64,000 nucleotides of DNA from Flammeovirgaceae bacterium SG7u.111 (GTDB lineage Bacteria; Bacteroidota; Bacteroidia; Cytophagales; Flammeovirgaceae), in contig CP139021.1 in NCBI GenBank assembly GCA_034044135.1, forward strand, positions 883,635-947,634, given 5' to 3'. The translations under genes and the position numbers were made by a program. Below, one piece after another: positions 9,036 through 17,710 of this stretch. The notes beneath the pieces were generated by a model. That model worked only from the letters and a program-made list of their open reading frames with translations, was not told the DNA's origin and made no database searches. Each line of letters begins with the position of its first letter. Position 1 is the stretch's first letter.

Positions 9036-9914
9036 CTAGGTAGTAGTAGGGCTTATCCAAGAGCAAGTATCTTCCATGGAACGGAACTGAAAATTCTGCA
9101 TGAGAGGATGCTTGCTTTTGTAGTTTATATCTATAAGGTTTTCAATACCAAACGTAGCCAGAAGCTTTTGCTTGCCAGATTGGAATAAACCAAATCTCGA
9201 TCCATTGCTTGAGGTATTTAGTTCAGTAAATTTGGATAAAGGCATTTTTCCTGTATCCACAATAACTTTCTTGTTTACCTCATTCGCATCCAAAAGTTGT
9301 AACGTAGCAGCTGCCAAGTCCCGCACATCAGTATAACTTACTTTTAGTTGACCATTTTTTTTGATGGCGCTCAAACTACCCTGAAAATCTAATTTTGGAG
9401 AAAGACAGAGTGTTGAATTGATTATCAGAGCTTCCAACCCTTCTTCTATTCCCCTCCAAACCTCCGTTTCGGCCAGGTTGGCAATTCTGTGCCGGTCGGT
9501 CTGCAGCGGTTGGTTTTCCCATTTAAAGTTTTCATCTATATCATCGACTTGCTTTTTTACTACCCCCAGTGCCAGTACACTGCCTATGTAGCACAGTTTC
9601 ACTGTCTTTAAGAGGCACAAGTTGACTAGATTAGTAGTTTTTTCCACATATGAATGCCTCATTTTTTCAAACCGCTCTTCCTTTATATCCATATTGCTAT
9701 GTATGACCATATCTATGGAACTAAGTGCTTCATCAAGGGAAAAAACATCTTCCAAACTTCCTTCAACAATTTGTAGCTCAGGGGATATACCTTGATAGTA
9801 CTTTTTGTCTTCTGCAGTATTAGCAAGGACTTTTACTAAAGTATTTTGTTTGAGTAGTAGCTGTGCGATATAAGATTCTGGGATTTCTTTGCTTCCAGAT
9901 AACAAATAGACCAT
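9036..9914 (-). CDS. Atypical NAD(P)-dependent epimerase/SDR-like protein with degenerate active site
   Basis: A 292-residue protein with the layout of extended SDRs: a first strand VYLLSG, an acidic segment IVEGSLED matching the D-L-x-D region, DMVIHSNM, VNLCLLKTVKLCYIGSVLALG, and the late block YTDVRDLAAATLQLL typical of the substrate-binding half. The glycine-rich GxxGxxG loop is not recognisable (SGSKEIPES). In the segment that normally holds YxxxK, the sequence HRIANLAETEVWRG has lost both Tyr and Lys. It is probably non-catalytic or works differently. It converges with the MuiA-like gene (24 bp apart) and lies 64 bp beyond the exopolysaccharide operon terminator, so it may receive some read-through. 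Confidence 0.7.
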   Translation of the reverse strand: MVYLLSGSKEIPESYIAQLLLKQNTLVKVLANTAEDKKYYQGISPELQIVEGSLEDVFSLDEALSSIDMVIHSNMDIKEERFEKMRHSYVEKTTNLVNLCLLKTVKLCYIGSVLALGVVKKQVDDIDENFKWENQPLQTDRHRIANLAETEVWRGIEEGLEALIINSTLCLSPKLDFQGSLSAIKKNGQLKVSYTDVRDLAAATLQLLDANEVNKKVIVDTGKMPLSKFTELNTSSNGSRFGLFQSGKQKLLATFGIENLIDINYKSKHPLMQNFQFRSMEDTCSWISPTTT

Positions 9915-9956
9915 ACGATGTCGATTACAAACCTATAGTTTGTTACAGTTTAGGAA

Positions 9957-9996
9957 AACTCATTGTTGAACTAGTCTTCTAGCTTAACAATGAGTT
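9957..9996 (-). terminator. Hairpin terminator overlapping the end of the CpsB-type gene
   Basis: On the minus strand AACTCATTGTT pairs with AACAATGAGTT, with inner CTAG/CTAG pairing and an AAGA loop, then TTCC. The upstream arm encodes the last codons and the stop codon (9981-9979) lies in the loop region, so termination and translation end coincide. Confidence 0.65.
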
Positions 9997-10734
9997 ATTT
10001 AACATTTTTTGCTGAAGGGCTTTATTGTAATGAGGTGTTTGCCTAGCTTTTTCCATGTGGGGGAAATGTCTTTTACTGTGGCAGTCCGACCCCAAAAATG
10101 AGATCAACCCATCATCTATCAGTTTTTCAGCTACTTCTCTCGCTGTTTTCGAGTAATAGCCAGCTAGTGAGTTTATATTGACCTGAAGCATTACCCCCCG
10201 TTCTTTCAGTTTGGCAAATTCCTCATAGCTATCATACAAATAAATGTAACGCTCTGGGTGGGCAAAAACAGGTTGGTAGCCCAAAGACTGCATCAGGAAG
10301 ATAGCATGGTCAAATTGACTGCTTCTGTTGATAAATGCTGTTTCAAATAATAAGTAGTTTCCACCAAAGGTGAGGAGTTTATCATTGTTTTCCAGCATTT
10401 TTATAAATGCCTCATCAAGGTAGTATTCAGCTGCAGCTTCCAGCTCTATATTAAGCTTTTGTTGTTCTACTTTTTCTTTTACCCTATCTAGCTTTTCGAG
10501 GATTATTTCAGGCGTGTTTTTATATGAGTCACTGATAATATGTGGCGTCATTATTAGTTTTTCATACCCCATGTCAATCATTTGTCTGATCATTTCAAGG
10601 GTTTGAGGTATATTTTTAGAACCATCATCAATTCCAGGGAGCAAATGAGAATGCATATCCACTTTTAGTGGCTCCACGGGTTTGAATTCAGGTTTCTTTT
10701 TTGAACTTTTTATATTTTTAAAGATTGATAGCAT
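9979..10734 (-). CDS. Tyrosine-protein phosphatase, CpsB/CapC (PHP) family
   Basis: A 251-residue cytoplasmic PHP-fold phosphatase. In this family the enzyme removes phosphate from the tyrosine-rich tail of the partner BY-kinase and so resets polysaccharide chain-length control. The metal-binding N-terminal motif is VDMHSHLLPGIDDGS. Further PHP motifs are LIMTPHI, LEAAAEYYLDE, PVFAHPERY and the terminal FLGSDCHS. The start codon is only 2 bp after the kinase stop, so the two genes are translationally linked. Ligands and length are intact. The final codons lie in a terminator hairpin. Confidence 0.92.
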   Translation of the reverse strand: MLSIFKNIKSSKKKPEFKPVEPLKVDMHSHLLPGIDDGSKNIPQTLEMIRQMIDMGYEKLIMTPHIISDSYKNTPEIILEKLDRVKEKVEQQKLNIELEAAAEYYLDEAFIKMLENNDKLLTFGGNYLLFETAFINRSSQFDHAIFLMQSLGYQPVFAHPERYIYLYDSYEEFAKLKERGVMLQVNINSLAGYYSKTAREVAEKLIDDGLISFLGSDCHSKRHFPHMEKARQTPHYNKALQQKMLNNSLLS

Positions 10735-10736
10735 AG

Positions 10737-13163
10737 TTATCTGTTAATTATCTTTTTCCACCAAGGTATTGTTTTTTCGGTTTCGTCATAATATCCTTGA
10801 CTACCGCCTTCACTGTACTGGCTATAATTATAGCCATATCCGTAAGCAGGGCTATAATAGCTATAACCATAACTGTTTTTAACATCAGCTGCGTTCAGTA
10901 TTACAGATATATTGTTCAACTTATTTATTTCAAATAAGTTATTTACGCTAGCTGTAAATGCAACTTTCGAATATCCCGCTCTAAATACATAAATAGGAAT
11001 ATCCGCCTTTTTCATAACAATCACCCCATCTGTAACGAGTCCTACAGGAGGGGAATCCAAAATTATAGTATCATACTCTAATTTCAGCTTTTCTAGTAAT
11101 TTATCAAAGGCTTCGGACATAATTAACTCCGAAGGGTTAGGAGGGATAGGTCCTGCTGACAGATAATGTAACGTCGGAATGTCTGATTTTACAATGCATT
11201 CACTTGCTTCATGCCTACCTATTAAAATCGTAGATACTCCTCTGCCATTGCTTCCATTGAATGCTAAATGGACCTTTGGTTTCCTAAGGTCGAGGTCAAT
11301 GACCAATACTTTTGTATCGGCCATAGCGATAATCCCTCCTAAGTTTACTGCTACAAAAGTTTTTCCTTCACCACTAATGGTTGAAGTAACAGAAATAGTT
11401 TTTTGCTTGTGCTCAGAAGCGATAAATTCTAGGTTAGTTCGAATAGCTCTTATAGACTCACTAATATTCGATTTTGGTCTCTTGTCTACCAATAGTTGTG
11501 AATAAGCAAATTCTTCTTGTACTTTAGGTACCATGCCTAATATAGGAGCCTTTATATGCTTTTGAAGCTCCTTCAAGTTGTTGATCTTGTTGTTGGTAAG
11601 ATACCTTACAAATACAAAGGTGACTGAAAAGAAAAGAGCTGCAATTGCCCCTACGGCATATATAAGAAGAGCGACAGGGTAAATAGGCTCAGATTTAGCA
11701 TTTGGAGGAGAGAGAACCCTAAAGTCGGGTACTGTACCTGCCTTCGCTATTTCTATTTGAAGTCTTTTGCCTATTATATCGTTGGCTACTTTATCATAGA
11801 AACTATAGTATCGATTTATTTTTTTAAATTCAGAAGTCTCATCTGTATCTTCAAGCATTGAAGCTTCATACTCGTTAAGTTGAAGGTTTATTTTTTGAAT
11901 TTGCTTTCGCAAAAGTTCCTTCTTAAAATCAATTAACTTATTGATTTCCCAAATTTGTGCTGCAAGTTCCCTATCTATTTTTTTTCTAGCAGTTGTAGTT
12001 TCTTTGTAGTAGTTAATAATTCGCTCAGCATCTGCTTGGAGAGTCTGCATAGTTGTCAATATTCCAGATAACTGGCTGTCATTTAAGAGTCCTGCTACCA
12101 TACTAATGTAAGAAATACTGGAGTCTGCTTGGATCAGTTTTTCAATTTCGGTGTAGCTTTCTAACTCAAATTCTATACGTGTTTTTTCAGTTTGTGCAAC
12201 TTCAATTTTTGAAAAAAGATTATATACATCGTCTTTTATAGGAAGCTTTTGAACATCCTTAAATTTCTCTATTTCCTTTTCATAAAAATCTAGCGTGTCT
12301 TTTACTAGTACAAATTGCCTTTCCAAAAAGCTGAGCGATTGCTCGTATACCCTGTTTTTGTTTTCAATAGTTTTTACCAAATAGCTTTGGTTTACTGCTT
12401 TGAGTACTTCAGTAGCTTTGTTTTTATTAAAATCGCTAAAAGAAATGGCAATAGTGTTTGCCACTTTGTTCTCTACATCTACTATGAGGAATTTCGATAA
12501 GTAACTGTAGAGTACTTCATCGCTATTATAAACAAAGAAGTATTGCCCATACTTTACCTCAGGAAAGCGGGAGCGCCTTGAAGTAACAGTTAGTGCAAAA
12601 AAATCATTTTCAATATACTCTCCAAAACGGCAGTTCCTTGAATATTCAATTTTATCTTTTTCATATATCAACTCAAATGTATAGGGGTCATTTACCCTTA
12701 CGAACATCTTTTTATTTACAAAGCTCTGGTCCTTAAGTTTGAAATCAACTACGAAAGGGCTAGACTGGTATTTCTCTTCAGACAGGAAGTCTCCATCTAA
12801 AAAATAAGAAATGCGTAAGTCAGCGGAATCAATTACATCATGAAAAATTAGTTTTGAGCGAATGAGCGCTATTTCCCCTGCAAGGTTGATTGCATCGATC
12901 CCTTCGTTGAAAAAACCAATGTCTAAATTAAGCAACTGGCTAGAGCTTTGGAATTCGAGTTTTAGGGTAGTGTTGGCCTCATACACCGGTTTAGTGTATC
13001 GTAAAAATAAGAACACACCTACGCCACAGAGCAAGGCTATTAAGATAATAGCAAAGATGCTTTTTCTGAGTACGAATAGGAATTTTTCTAAATCGAAACT
13101 ATCTAGAATACTCGACTCCTCAGGTTCTTCTACAGATATATTTTGAAAAGGATTGTCTGACAT
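10737..13163 (-). CDS. Wzz/GumC-type chain-length protein fused to BY-kinase (tyrosine autokinase)
   Basis: An 808-residue inner-membrane co-polymerase and kinase for exopolysaccharide. A first transmembrane helix (about 28-52) begins the Wzz domain. A long periplasmic part with coiled coils (about 250-450) follows, and a second helix (about 500-525). The cytoplasmic BY-kinase domain has the Walker A TSTISGEGKTFVAVNLG, Walker A' VLVIDLDLRKPK and Walker B TIILDSPP. The tail has a tyrosine cluster (SYGYSYYSPAYGYGYNYSQ and more) that is the expected autophosphorylation site. The partner outer-membrane exporter is encoded 13 bp upstream and the phosphatase 2 bp downstream, giving a complete export-control unit. 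Confidence 0.95.
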   Translation of the reverse strand: MSDNPFQNISVEEPEESSILDSFDLEKFLFVLRKSIFAIILIALLCGVGVFLFLRYTKPVYEANTTLKLEFQSSSQLLNLDIGFFNEGIDAINLAGEIALIRSKLIFHDVIDSADLRISYFLDGDFLSEEKYQSSPFVVDFKLKDQSFVNKKMFVRVNDPYTFELIYEKDKIEYSRNCRFGEYIENDFFALTVTSRRSRFPEVKYGQYFFVYNSDEVLYSYLSKFLIVDVENKVANTIAISFSDFNKNKATEVLKAVNQSYLVKTIENKNRVYEQSLSFLERQFVLVKDTLDFYEKEIEKFKDVQKLPIKDDVYNLFSKIEVAQTEKTRIEFELESYTEIEKLIQADSSISYISMVAGLLNDSQLSGILTTMQTLQADAERIINYYKETTTARKKIDRELAAQIWEINKLIDFKKELLRKQIQKINLQLNEYEASMLEDTDETSEFKKINRYYSFYDKVANDIIGKRLQIEIAKAGTVPDFRVLSPPNAKSEPIYPVALLIYAVGAIAALFFSVTFVFVRYLTNNKINNLKELQKHIKAPILGMVPKVQEEFAYSQLLVDKRPKSNISESIRAIRTNLEFIASEHKQKTISVTSTISGEGKTFVAVNLGGIIAMADTKVLVIDLDLRKPKVHLAFNGSNGRGVSTILIGRHEASECIVKSDIPTLHYLSAGPIPPNPSELIMSEAFDKLLEKLKLEYDTIILDSPPVGLVTDGVIVMKKADIPIYVFRAGYSKVAFTASVNNLFEINKLNNISVILNAADVKNSYGYSYYSPAYGYGYNYSQYSEGGSQGYYDETEKTIPWWKKIINR

Positions 13164-13176
13164 TCTTTTCTTTTTA

Positions 13177-14055
13177 TTATTCTTTTTTAAGAGTTTCGAT
13201 CAACAACAATACGGTGATAGTCATACTTGTAATAGCTGTAATAGGAGTTAGAAGCACCGTTAAGTCTGTAAATGTCTCGCGGTCCAACCTACGCTTAGCT
13301 TCTACATAAATAATATCATTAGGCTCTACTATTATGTTTGATTTTGTATAGCCTTCCATTGTTGTTAGGTCAATTATTTTTACACTAGGGTTTTCTACAT
13401 CTCCCCTGATCAACCGTATTTTATCTGGCTTTGACCTATTTTGTACACTTCCTGCCAAAGCCAGGACCTCCACTAAAGTCATGTTCTCATTTCTAAGTGG
13501 CATAACCATATCGCCCAAAGCCCCCATTATAATGACACGCTTATTTAAATATTGAGTTTTTACAAAGGGCTTTTCGTAGTAAGTAGCATACTTCTCGCTT
13601 AACAGACTATCGGCTTGTTCTAATGTGAAGCCGCCTAACTTTACTTTTCCAATAAGCGGTAGTTCAGAAACCCCTGATTCATCTAGCAAATAGGAACGAG
13701 GTGCCATATTGTTGCTGGTGATGGGAAAGTTTAAGAGGCTATTAGTTTGTCCTCCTTGTTGATTTTGTTGCTGCTGCCTATTTACTCCTCCATCAGAAAT
13801 TGAAGGTTGATCTCCAATTTCAAACTCTGCATTGGGATCAATTAGGCGTTCACCGTTGTTCGTATAAATGGTAAACGCTAAAACATCATATGGTTCAAAT
13901 CTATATGCCTTTACTGCCCTGTTAAAGCTTTGGTCAAAAACTTCTGGGTTTATTTCATTTTCGGTAGAAAATAGAATGTTTTGTTTGAAAGAAGCGCAAG
14001 ATTGCAAACAGATAGTTGCTAAAAGCAGAAGAGTGCTGGTATTTAAATAGTTCAT
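13177..14055 (-). CDS. Polysaccharide export outer membrane lipoprotein (Wza-like, SLBB)
   Basis: A 292-residue lipoprotein that would form the outer-membrane portal for exopolysaccharide. The signal peptide ends in the lipobox LQSC (Cys at about 19). The export domain begins at YRFEPYDVLAFTIYTNN and includes YLLDESGVSELPLIGKVKLGG. An SLBB-type beta-grasp domain follows (KRVIIMGALGDMV through ALAGSVQNRSKPDKIRLIRG and IIVEPNDIIYVEAKR). A C-terminal hydrophobic stretch (about 265-285) fits the membrane-crossing helix. A Gln-rich linker (RQQQQNQQGGQ) interrupts the first domain. It is the first gene of the operon and lies behind a near-consensus promoter. Confidence 0.92.
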   Translation of the reverse strand: MNYLNTSTLLLLATICLQSCASFKQNILFSTENEINPEVFDQSFNRAVKAYRFEPYDVLAFTIYTNNGERLIDPNAEFEIGDQPSISDGGVNRQQQQNQQGGQTNSLLNFPITSNNMAPRSYLLDESGVSELPLIGKVKLGGFTLEQADSLLSEKYATYYEKPFVKTQYLNKRVIIMGALGDMVMPLRNENMTLVEVLALAGSVQNRSKPDKIRLIRGDVENPSVKIIDLTTMEGYTKSNIIVEPNDIIYVEAKRRLDRETFTDLTVLLTPITAITSMTITVLLLIETLKKE

Positions 14056-14149
14056 TATCTGTCTTTATATTATGTGTTAGGGTTAGTTAGAATACTGTGA
14101 TCAATAGGTTTTCCATGAACATGAGCTTTTTATTCTCATTGCCTATTGG

Positions 14150-14178
14150 CAAATATACACATTAACTTTTGGTACAAA
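14150..14178 (-). promoter_or_regulatory. Promoter of the exopolysaccharide operon
   Basis: Read on the minus strand, TTTG (14178-14175), a 17-nt spacer and TATATTTG (14157-14150) match the Bacteroidota consensus. The predicted transcript start is near 14143, leaving a leader of about 88 nt before the exporter start codon. Confidence 0.75.
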
Positions 14179-14421
14179 ACGAAGATTCGATAAGTGGTTC
14201 AATTCATTTCCAATTATTTAACCTAAATCATTGAACTTTTGGCATATGTTTTATCACTAAACACCTTTTTATAGCCAACTCTTAGGTTTAATTCCAAGGA
14301 TTGCTAATTTAGCTTTCAATAGATGAATTATTTTTTAATCTAAGGTATAACTGGATACAAAAATGCTTTTTGTTCTACCTATAAAAAAAGCATTTTATGA
14401 CCAATAAAAACATTTATAAAG
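14179..14421. other. Intergenic region with an AT-rich hairpin before the FabH-like gene
   Basis: The divergent gap between the exopolysaccharide operon and the FabH-like gene. AAAATGCTTTTT (14360-14371) and AAAAAGCATTTT (14385-14396) form a perfect 12-bp inverted repeat, 25 bp before the start codon. It could be part of the FabH-gene promoter or leader. No consensus promoter for that gene was recognised and nothing else stands out. Confidence 0.5.
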
Positions 14422-15426
14422 ATGAAAAGAGCCAAAATTGCCGGATTAGGATTTTATGTACCGGACAATGTAGTGACCAATGACGACTTATCAAAAAGAG
14501 TAAATACGACCGATGAGTGGATAAAGGAGCGAACAGGAATAGAGCAGCGTCGTTATATTGTAGATCTTGAAGAAGATGCTAACTACAAAATGGGGGCAAA
14601 AGCTTCTCGAATTGCTATGGAAAGGGCTGGAGTAACTGCCAAAGACATTGACCTTATTGTGTATGCCACTCTCAGTGCTGATTATATGTTCCCAGGTTCG
14701 GGTGTGCTATTGCAGCGCGAGTTGGGTTGTGGAAATGTTGGGGCGATCGACGTGCGGGCGCAATGCTCAGGCTTTGTGTACGGACTTTCCATTGCCGACC
14801 AATACATCAAAACTGGGATGTACAAAAATATTTTGCTCGTTGGGGCAGAGATACATTCTATGGGAATGGATTATTCTGATAGCGGTAGGCATATTGCCGT
14901 AATTTTTGGTGATGGGGCAGGGGCTGCGGTTATACAACCAACCGAAAAAGAAGGGCAAGGAATCCTCTCCACGCACCTTCACAGTCAAGGAGAGCATGCG
15001 GAAGAGTTAGCGACGATCGATCCTGGTTTTAGCAAAAAAGATAGGTTTACTCCAGACATGATTGAGCCGGGAGGAAGCTACTACCCTGTGATGAACGGGC
15101 AGTTTGTGTTCAAAAATGCCGTGGTTCGCTTTCCAGAAGTAATAGGCGAAGCTCTTGAAGCTAACGGTTTAGAGTTGGGTGATATAGATATGCTTATTCC
15201 CCATCAAGCAAACTTGAGAATTTCTCAGTTTGTGCAGAAGAGATTGGGCTTGCCCGATGAGAAAATACACCACAGTATCATGCGCTATGGGAATACCACG
15301 GCAGCATCTATTCCCATCGGGCTGACAGAAGCCTTCGAAATGGGCAAAATAAAAGAGGGTGACTTAGTGTGCCTTGCAGCTTTTGGCAGTGGGTTTACTT
15401 GGGCCAGTGCACTTATAAAATGGTAA
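14422..15426 (+). CDS. 3-oxoacyl-ACP synthase III family (FabH-like)
   Basis: A 334-residue thiolase-fold condensing enzyme that joins an acyl-CoA starter to malonyl-ACP in type II fatty acid synthesis or a related pathway. The N-terminus (KIAGLGFYVPDNVVTNDDL, TTDEWIKERTGIEQRRY) is typical of FabH. The catalytic triad is intact: Cys115 in RAQCSGFVYG, His261 in IPHQANLRI and Asn291 in YGNTTAASIP. The glycine-rich C-terminal AAFGSGFTWASALIKW is also typical. It stands alone, not in a fab operon, and has its own terminator. It could therefore be a secondary FabH paralogue with a specialised starter unit; the sequence does not decide this. Confidence 0.92.
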   Translation: MKRAKIAGLGFYVPDNVVTNDDLSKRVNTTDEWIKERTGIEQRRYIVDLEEDANYKMGAKASRIAMERAGVTAKDIDLIVYATLSADYMFPGSGVLLQRELGCGNVGAIDVRAQCSGFVYGLSIADQYIKTGMYKNILLVGAEIHSMGMDYSDSGRHIAVIFGDGAGAAVIQPTEKEGQGILSTHLHSQGEHAEELATIDPGFSKKDRFTPDMIEPGGSYYPVMNGQFVFKNAVVRFPEVIGEALEANGLELGDIDMLIPHQANLRISQFVQKRLGLPDEKIHHSIMRYGNTTAASIPIGLTEAFEMGKIKEGDLVCLAAFGSGFTWASALIKW

Positions 15427-15450
15427 AGATTTTCGGGTAGAAATCGTTTG

Positions 15451-15485
15451 AACTGCCCTATACTTCGGTATAGGGTAGTTTTTTA
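15451..15485 (+). terminator. Rho-independent terminator after the FabH-like gene
   Basis: CCCTATA and TATAGGG flank a CTTCGG loop, and AACT/AGTT extends the stem across one mismatch. A run of six T follows. Confidence 0.88.
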
Positions 15486-15492
15486 TATTAAA

Positions 15493-15549
15493 TAACTAAT
15501 GATTTAGTTAATTAATTTTTAATTTAGTTGTATAACTAAAAAATTAGTT
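15493..15549. promoter_or_regulatory. Three stacked BlaI-type operators
   Basis: Three inverted repeats share one design, AACTAA/TTAGTT arms with a 4-nt spacer or its mirror. Site 1 is TAACTAATGATTTAGTTA (15493-15510), site 2 TTTAGTTGTATAACTAAA (15523-15540) and site 3 AACTAAAAAATTAGTT (15534-15549). Centres are 30 and 10 bp apart, that is three and one helical turns. They cover the promoter of the BlaI-family gene 39 bp downstream, which fits autorepression. Confidence 0.72.
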
Positions 15550-15558
15550 TTATACTTG
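15528..15558 (+). promoter_or_regulatory. Promoter of the BlaI-M56 operon
   Basis: TTG (15528-15530), a 20-nt spacer and TATACTTG (15551-15558, one mismatch to TAnnTTTG). Operators 2 and 3 overlap the upstream half, so a bound repressor would block polymerase. Confidence 0.5.
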
Positions 15559-15587
15559 TTTTAAGAAATAAATAACCTGAAAGAGAA

Positions 15588-15965
15588 ATGAAAAAGTTAA
15601 CAACAGCAGAGGAGCAAGTGATGCAGATTTTGTGGGAACTGGAAAAAGGATTTGTAAAAGACATTATTGCAAAAATGTCTGAACCAAAACCTGCCTACAA
15701 CACTGTTTCTACACTTGTTCGGATTTTGGAGGGCAAAGGGTTTATTGACCACAAAGCCTATGGAAAAACCCACGAATATTTCCCCACTGTAAGCAAGGAA
15801 AAGTACAGCGAACAATACCTCAAAAGCTTTATTTCGGGATATTTCAGCGGTTCGTTCGAGAAAATGGTTTCTTTCTTCGCCTCCCGCAACGATGTGGATA
15901 TCAAAGAAATGGAAGAGCTGCTCAAGCACCTCGATGAAGATAAAGGAGAAGAAGATAAGGGTTAG
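15588..15965 (+). CDS. BlaI/MecI/CopY family transcriptional repressor
   Basis: A 125-residue winged-helix repressor. The N-terminal half is the DNA-binding domain: LTTAEEQVMQILWELEKGFVKDI, then AYNTVSTLVRILEGKGFIDHKAYGKTHEYFP, which contains the recognition helix (NTVSTLVRIL) and wing. The C-terminal half, with FISGYFSGSFEKMVSFF, is the dimerisation region. Classic members are cleaved or released after an M56 membrane protease senses a signal, and such a protease gene follows 85 bp downstream. The stacked palindromes upstream are the likely operators. A highly similar site lies upstream of the TlpA-family gene at 56456, so the regulon may include it. Confidence 0.93.
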   Translation: MKKLTTAEEQVMQILWELEKGFVKDIIAKMSEPKPAYNTVSTLVRILEGKGFIDHKAYGKTHEYFPTVSKEKYSEQYLKSFISGYFSGSFEKMVSFFASRNDVDIKEMEELLKHLDEDKGEEDKG

Positions 15966-16050
15966 CTAGAAGGGGCTTTGTCGTCGTCATTCGAGCCTTC
16001 CACGGCGTTGAAAAACCTCAAAGAATTTTAAGAATCAAAATATTAAAACC

Positions 16051-17274
16051 ATGATAAACTACCTCATCGAATCGTCGGTTTGCCTCCTTGTGTTTTACGG
16101 GTTTTACCTCCTGTTTTTGCAGCGAGATACCTTTTTTGAGCGCAACCGTTATTATTTGCTAGCGACAGCCTTGTTTTCCATTACCGTGCCTTTGCTGGAA
16201 TTAGAACTTTGGAATTCTTCTGAAAACGGCGTCATTTCCACTGTTTTTCTCTCCCTCAATATGGAAGTGAACCCTTCGGCAGATACATCAATGACCTGGA
16301 TGGAGTGGCTAATGGTTGGGTATATTTCCGTTGCTACATTCATGATACTAAGAGTAGGGGCGAGGATCTCTAAGCTTTTTATTCAAGCAAAAAAGCTCAA
16401 AAGTATTTCCAAAGACGGTTATCGGCTGATTTTGACCGAGGGGAAAATGCCCACTTTTGCCTTCCTCCACTTTCTTTTTTGGAACAATAAAGCTGGGCTA
16501 GAAAAAACAGAAGAAGAAAAAATAGTACAGCACGAACTTGCTCATATCCGAGGCCGCCACTCGCTCGATATCTTGTTCATGGAGCTGGTAAAAGCCCTGC
16601 TATGGTTCAACCCCGTGGTGTACTTTTTCAAAACCGCCCTTTCGGAGCAGCACGAGTTCATTGCCGACGCCAACGTACTTCGCAAAACAGATGTGAATTC
16701 TTACCGCAAGTTGTTGGTCAGTAGTTTTTTAGAAAGTTTTAATCTTCAAATAGTTCATAGTTTTAACCAACCCCCAATTAAAAAGAGAATTGCCATGTTA
16801 GAAAAATCAAAAACGTCATTCAAAGCAAGTTTTAAGTTGGTAATGGTGTTGCCCATTGCCGCTCTATTGTTCATTTCATATGCTTGTACTGATTCGTCAG
16901 TGGAAGAGTCAATTGAAAAGAAAGCTAAAGTCTCTGAATCTGAAGCCGAGCCTGACCTTGTGTTTGAGATTGTAGAAAAGCCAGCCCAGCCTCAAGGTGG
17001 GGTTCAAGCATTTATTTCTAATTATCTCGTACAAGAATTGAAATATCCAGAACAAGCAAAAAGTGAAGGTGTAGAAGGAAAAGTATATGTTGAGTTTATT
17101 GTTTTGAAAGATGGTTCCATAAGTAATGTGAAGGTTAAAAAGGGAATAGGGGCAGGCTGTGATAATGAAGCGAGGAGAGTGATAGAGGGCATGCCAAATT
17201 GGACTCCAGGGGAACAGAGAGGGCAGAAAGTAAATCAGAGATTAATCCTGCCTATAAACTTCAAGCTTGAATAG
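16051..17274 (+). CDS. BlaR1-like M56 metallopeptidase fused to a TonB C-terminal domain
   Basis: A 407-residue inner-membrane protein. Transmembrane helices lie at about 4-24, 34-52 and 85-105. The zinc peptidase motif HELAH (His161) is in the cytoplasmic segment, with EQHEFIADANVL downstream supplying the third ligand region. A fourth helix is at about 268-285 (LVMVLPIAALLFISYAC). The periplasmic part is not a penicillin-binding sensor. It is a TonB C-terminal domain (about 325-407: GGVQAFISNYLVQELKYP, GVEGKVYVEFIVLKDGSI, GMPNWTPGEQRGQKVNQRL). It is probably the signal-transducing partner of the BlaI-like repressor upstream. What the TonB-like domain binds is unknown; the fusion is common in Bacteroidota. 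Confidence 0.9.
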   Translation: MINYLIESSVCLLVFYGFYLLFLQRDTFFERNRYYLLATALFSITVPLLELELWNSSENGVISTVFLSLNMEVNPSADTSMTWMEWLMVGYISVATFMILRVGARISKLFIQAKKLKSISKDGYRLILTEGKMPTFAFLHFLFWNNKAGLEKTEEEKIVQHELAHIRGRHSLDILFMELVKALLWFNPVVYFFKTALSEQHEFIADANVLRKTDVNSYRKLLVSSFLESFNLQIVHSFNQPPIKKRIAMLEKSKTSFKASFKLVMVLPIAALLFISYACTDSSVEESIEKKAKVSESEAEPDLVFEIVEKPAQPQGGVQAFISNYLVQELKYPEQAKSEGVEGKVYVEFIVLKDGSISNVKVKKGIGAGCDNEARRVIEGMPNWTPGEQRGQKVNQRLILPINFKLE

Positions 17275-17404
17275 ATCCAAGGTTTTACGTTGAATTGAAA
17301 TCCTCTGTGCTGTGGCTTAGGGGATTTTTGGGGTTGGTAATAATTAGAATTTTTTTGATTAATAAACTATAAAGCTAAAGTGCCGGGCATTTTTTAGACT
17401 GCGT
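17275..17404. other. Intergenic stretch before the REP cluster
   Basis: First part of the 436-bp gap between the M56 gene and the transposase. It is AT-rich, has no clear hairpin with a U-tract and no credible gene. REP elements occupy the rest of the gap. Confidence 0.5.
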
Positions 17405-17488
17405 TTCTGCAACGCCTACAGCGTTGTTTTTCATCTATTCGCATGAAACTACAATAGTGGAACTCCTACGGAGTTCGCTTTGTCGAAA
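17405..17488. repeat. REP element, upstream copy
   Basis: An 84-bp block repeated almost exactly at 18193-18276 in the same orientation, so the two copies flank the transposase. It contains the palindromes CAACGCCTACAGCGTTG (17410-17426) and AACTCCTACGGAGTT (17461-17475). The two copies differ at only a few positions. Confidence 0.85.
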
Positions 17489-17576
17489 GGCAAAAACAAA
17501 AGAAAAACAAGCTCATAGAACCTGTCCTGCCTTTAGCGGGAAGTTACGATATTGTAGGAACAAAAAACAAGAAAGC

Positions 17577-17593
17577 CAACCTCGTAGAGGTTG
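17577..17593. repeat. REP palindrome CAACCTC-GTA-GAGGTTG
   Basis: A 7-bp perfect stem with a GTA loop, 117 bp before the transposase start. The same palindrome recurs at 18283-18297 and 18331-18347. A degraded CCTGC/GCGGG stem lies just upstream at about 17526-17540. Confidence 0.8.
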
Positions 17594-17710
17594 CAGAATA
17601 CAACAACTCACCTCCAACCACTATCTTTCCCCAAAAAGGCAGAACAAAACATCACAATTCATTTGAATATTCCTTCTCTTTTCCCGAAATTGAACAGAAA
17701 ACATCATGTT

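Noticed and set aside
17424-17666. Open frame of 80 codons before the transposase
   Set aside because: It reads straight through the REP palindromes and has no family-like sequence.
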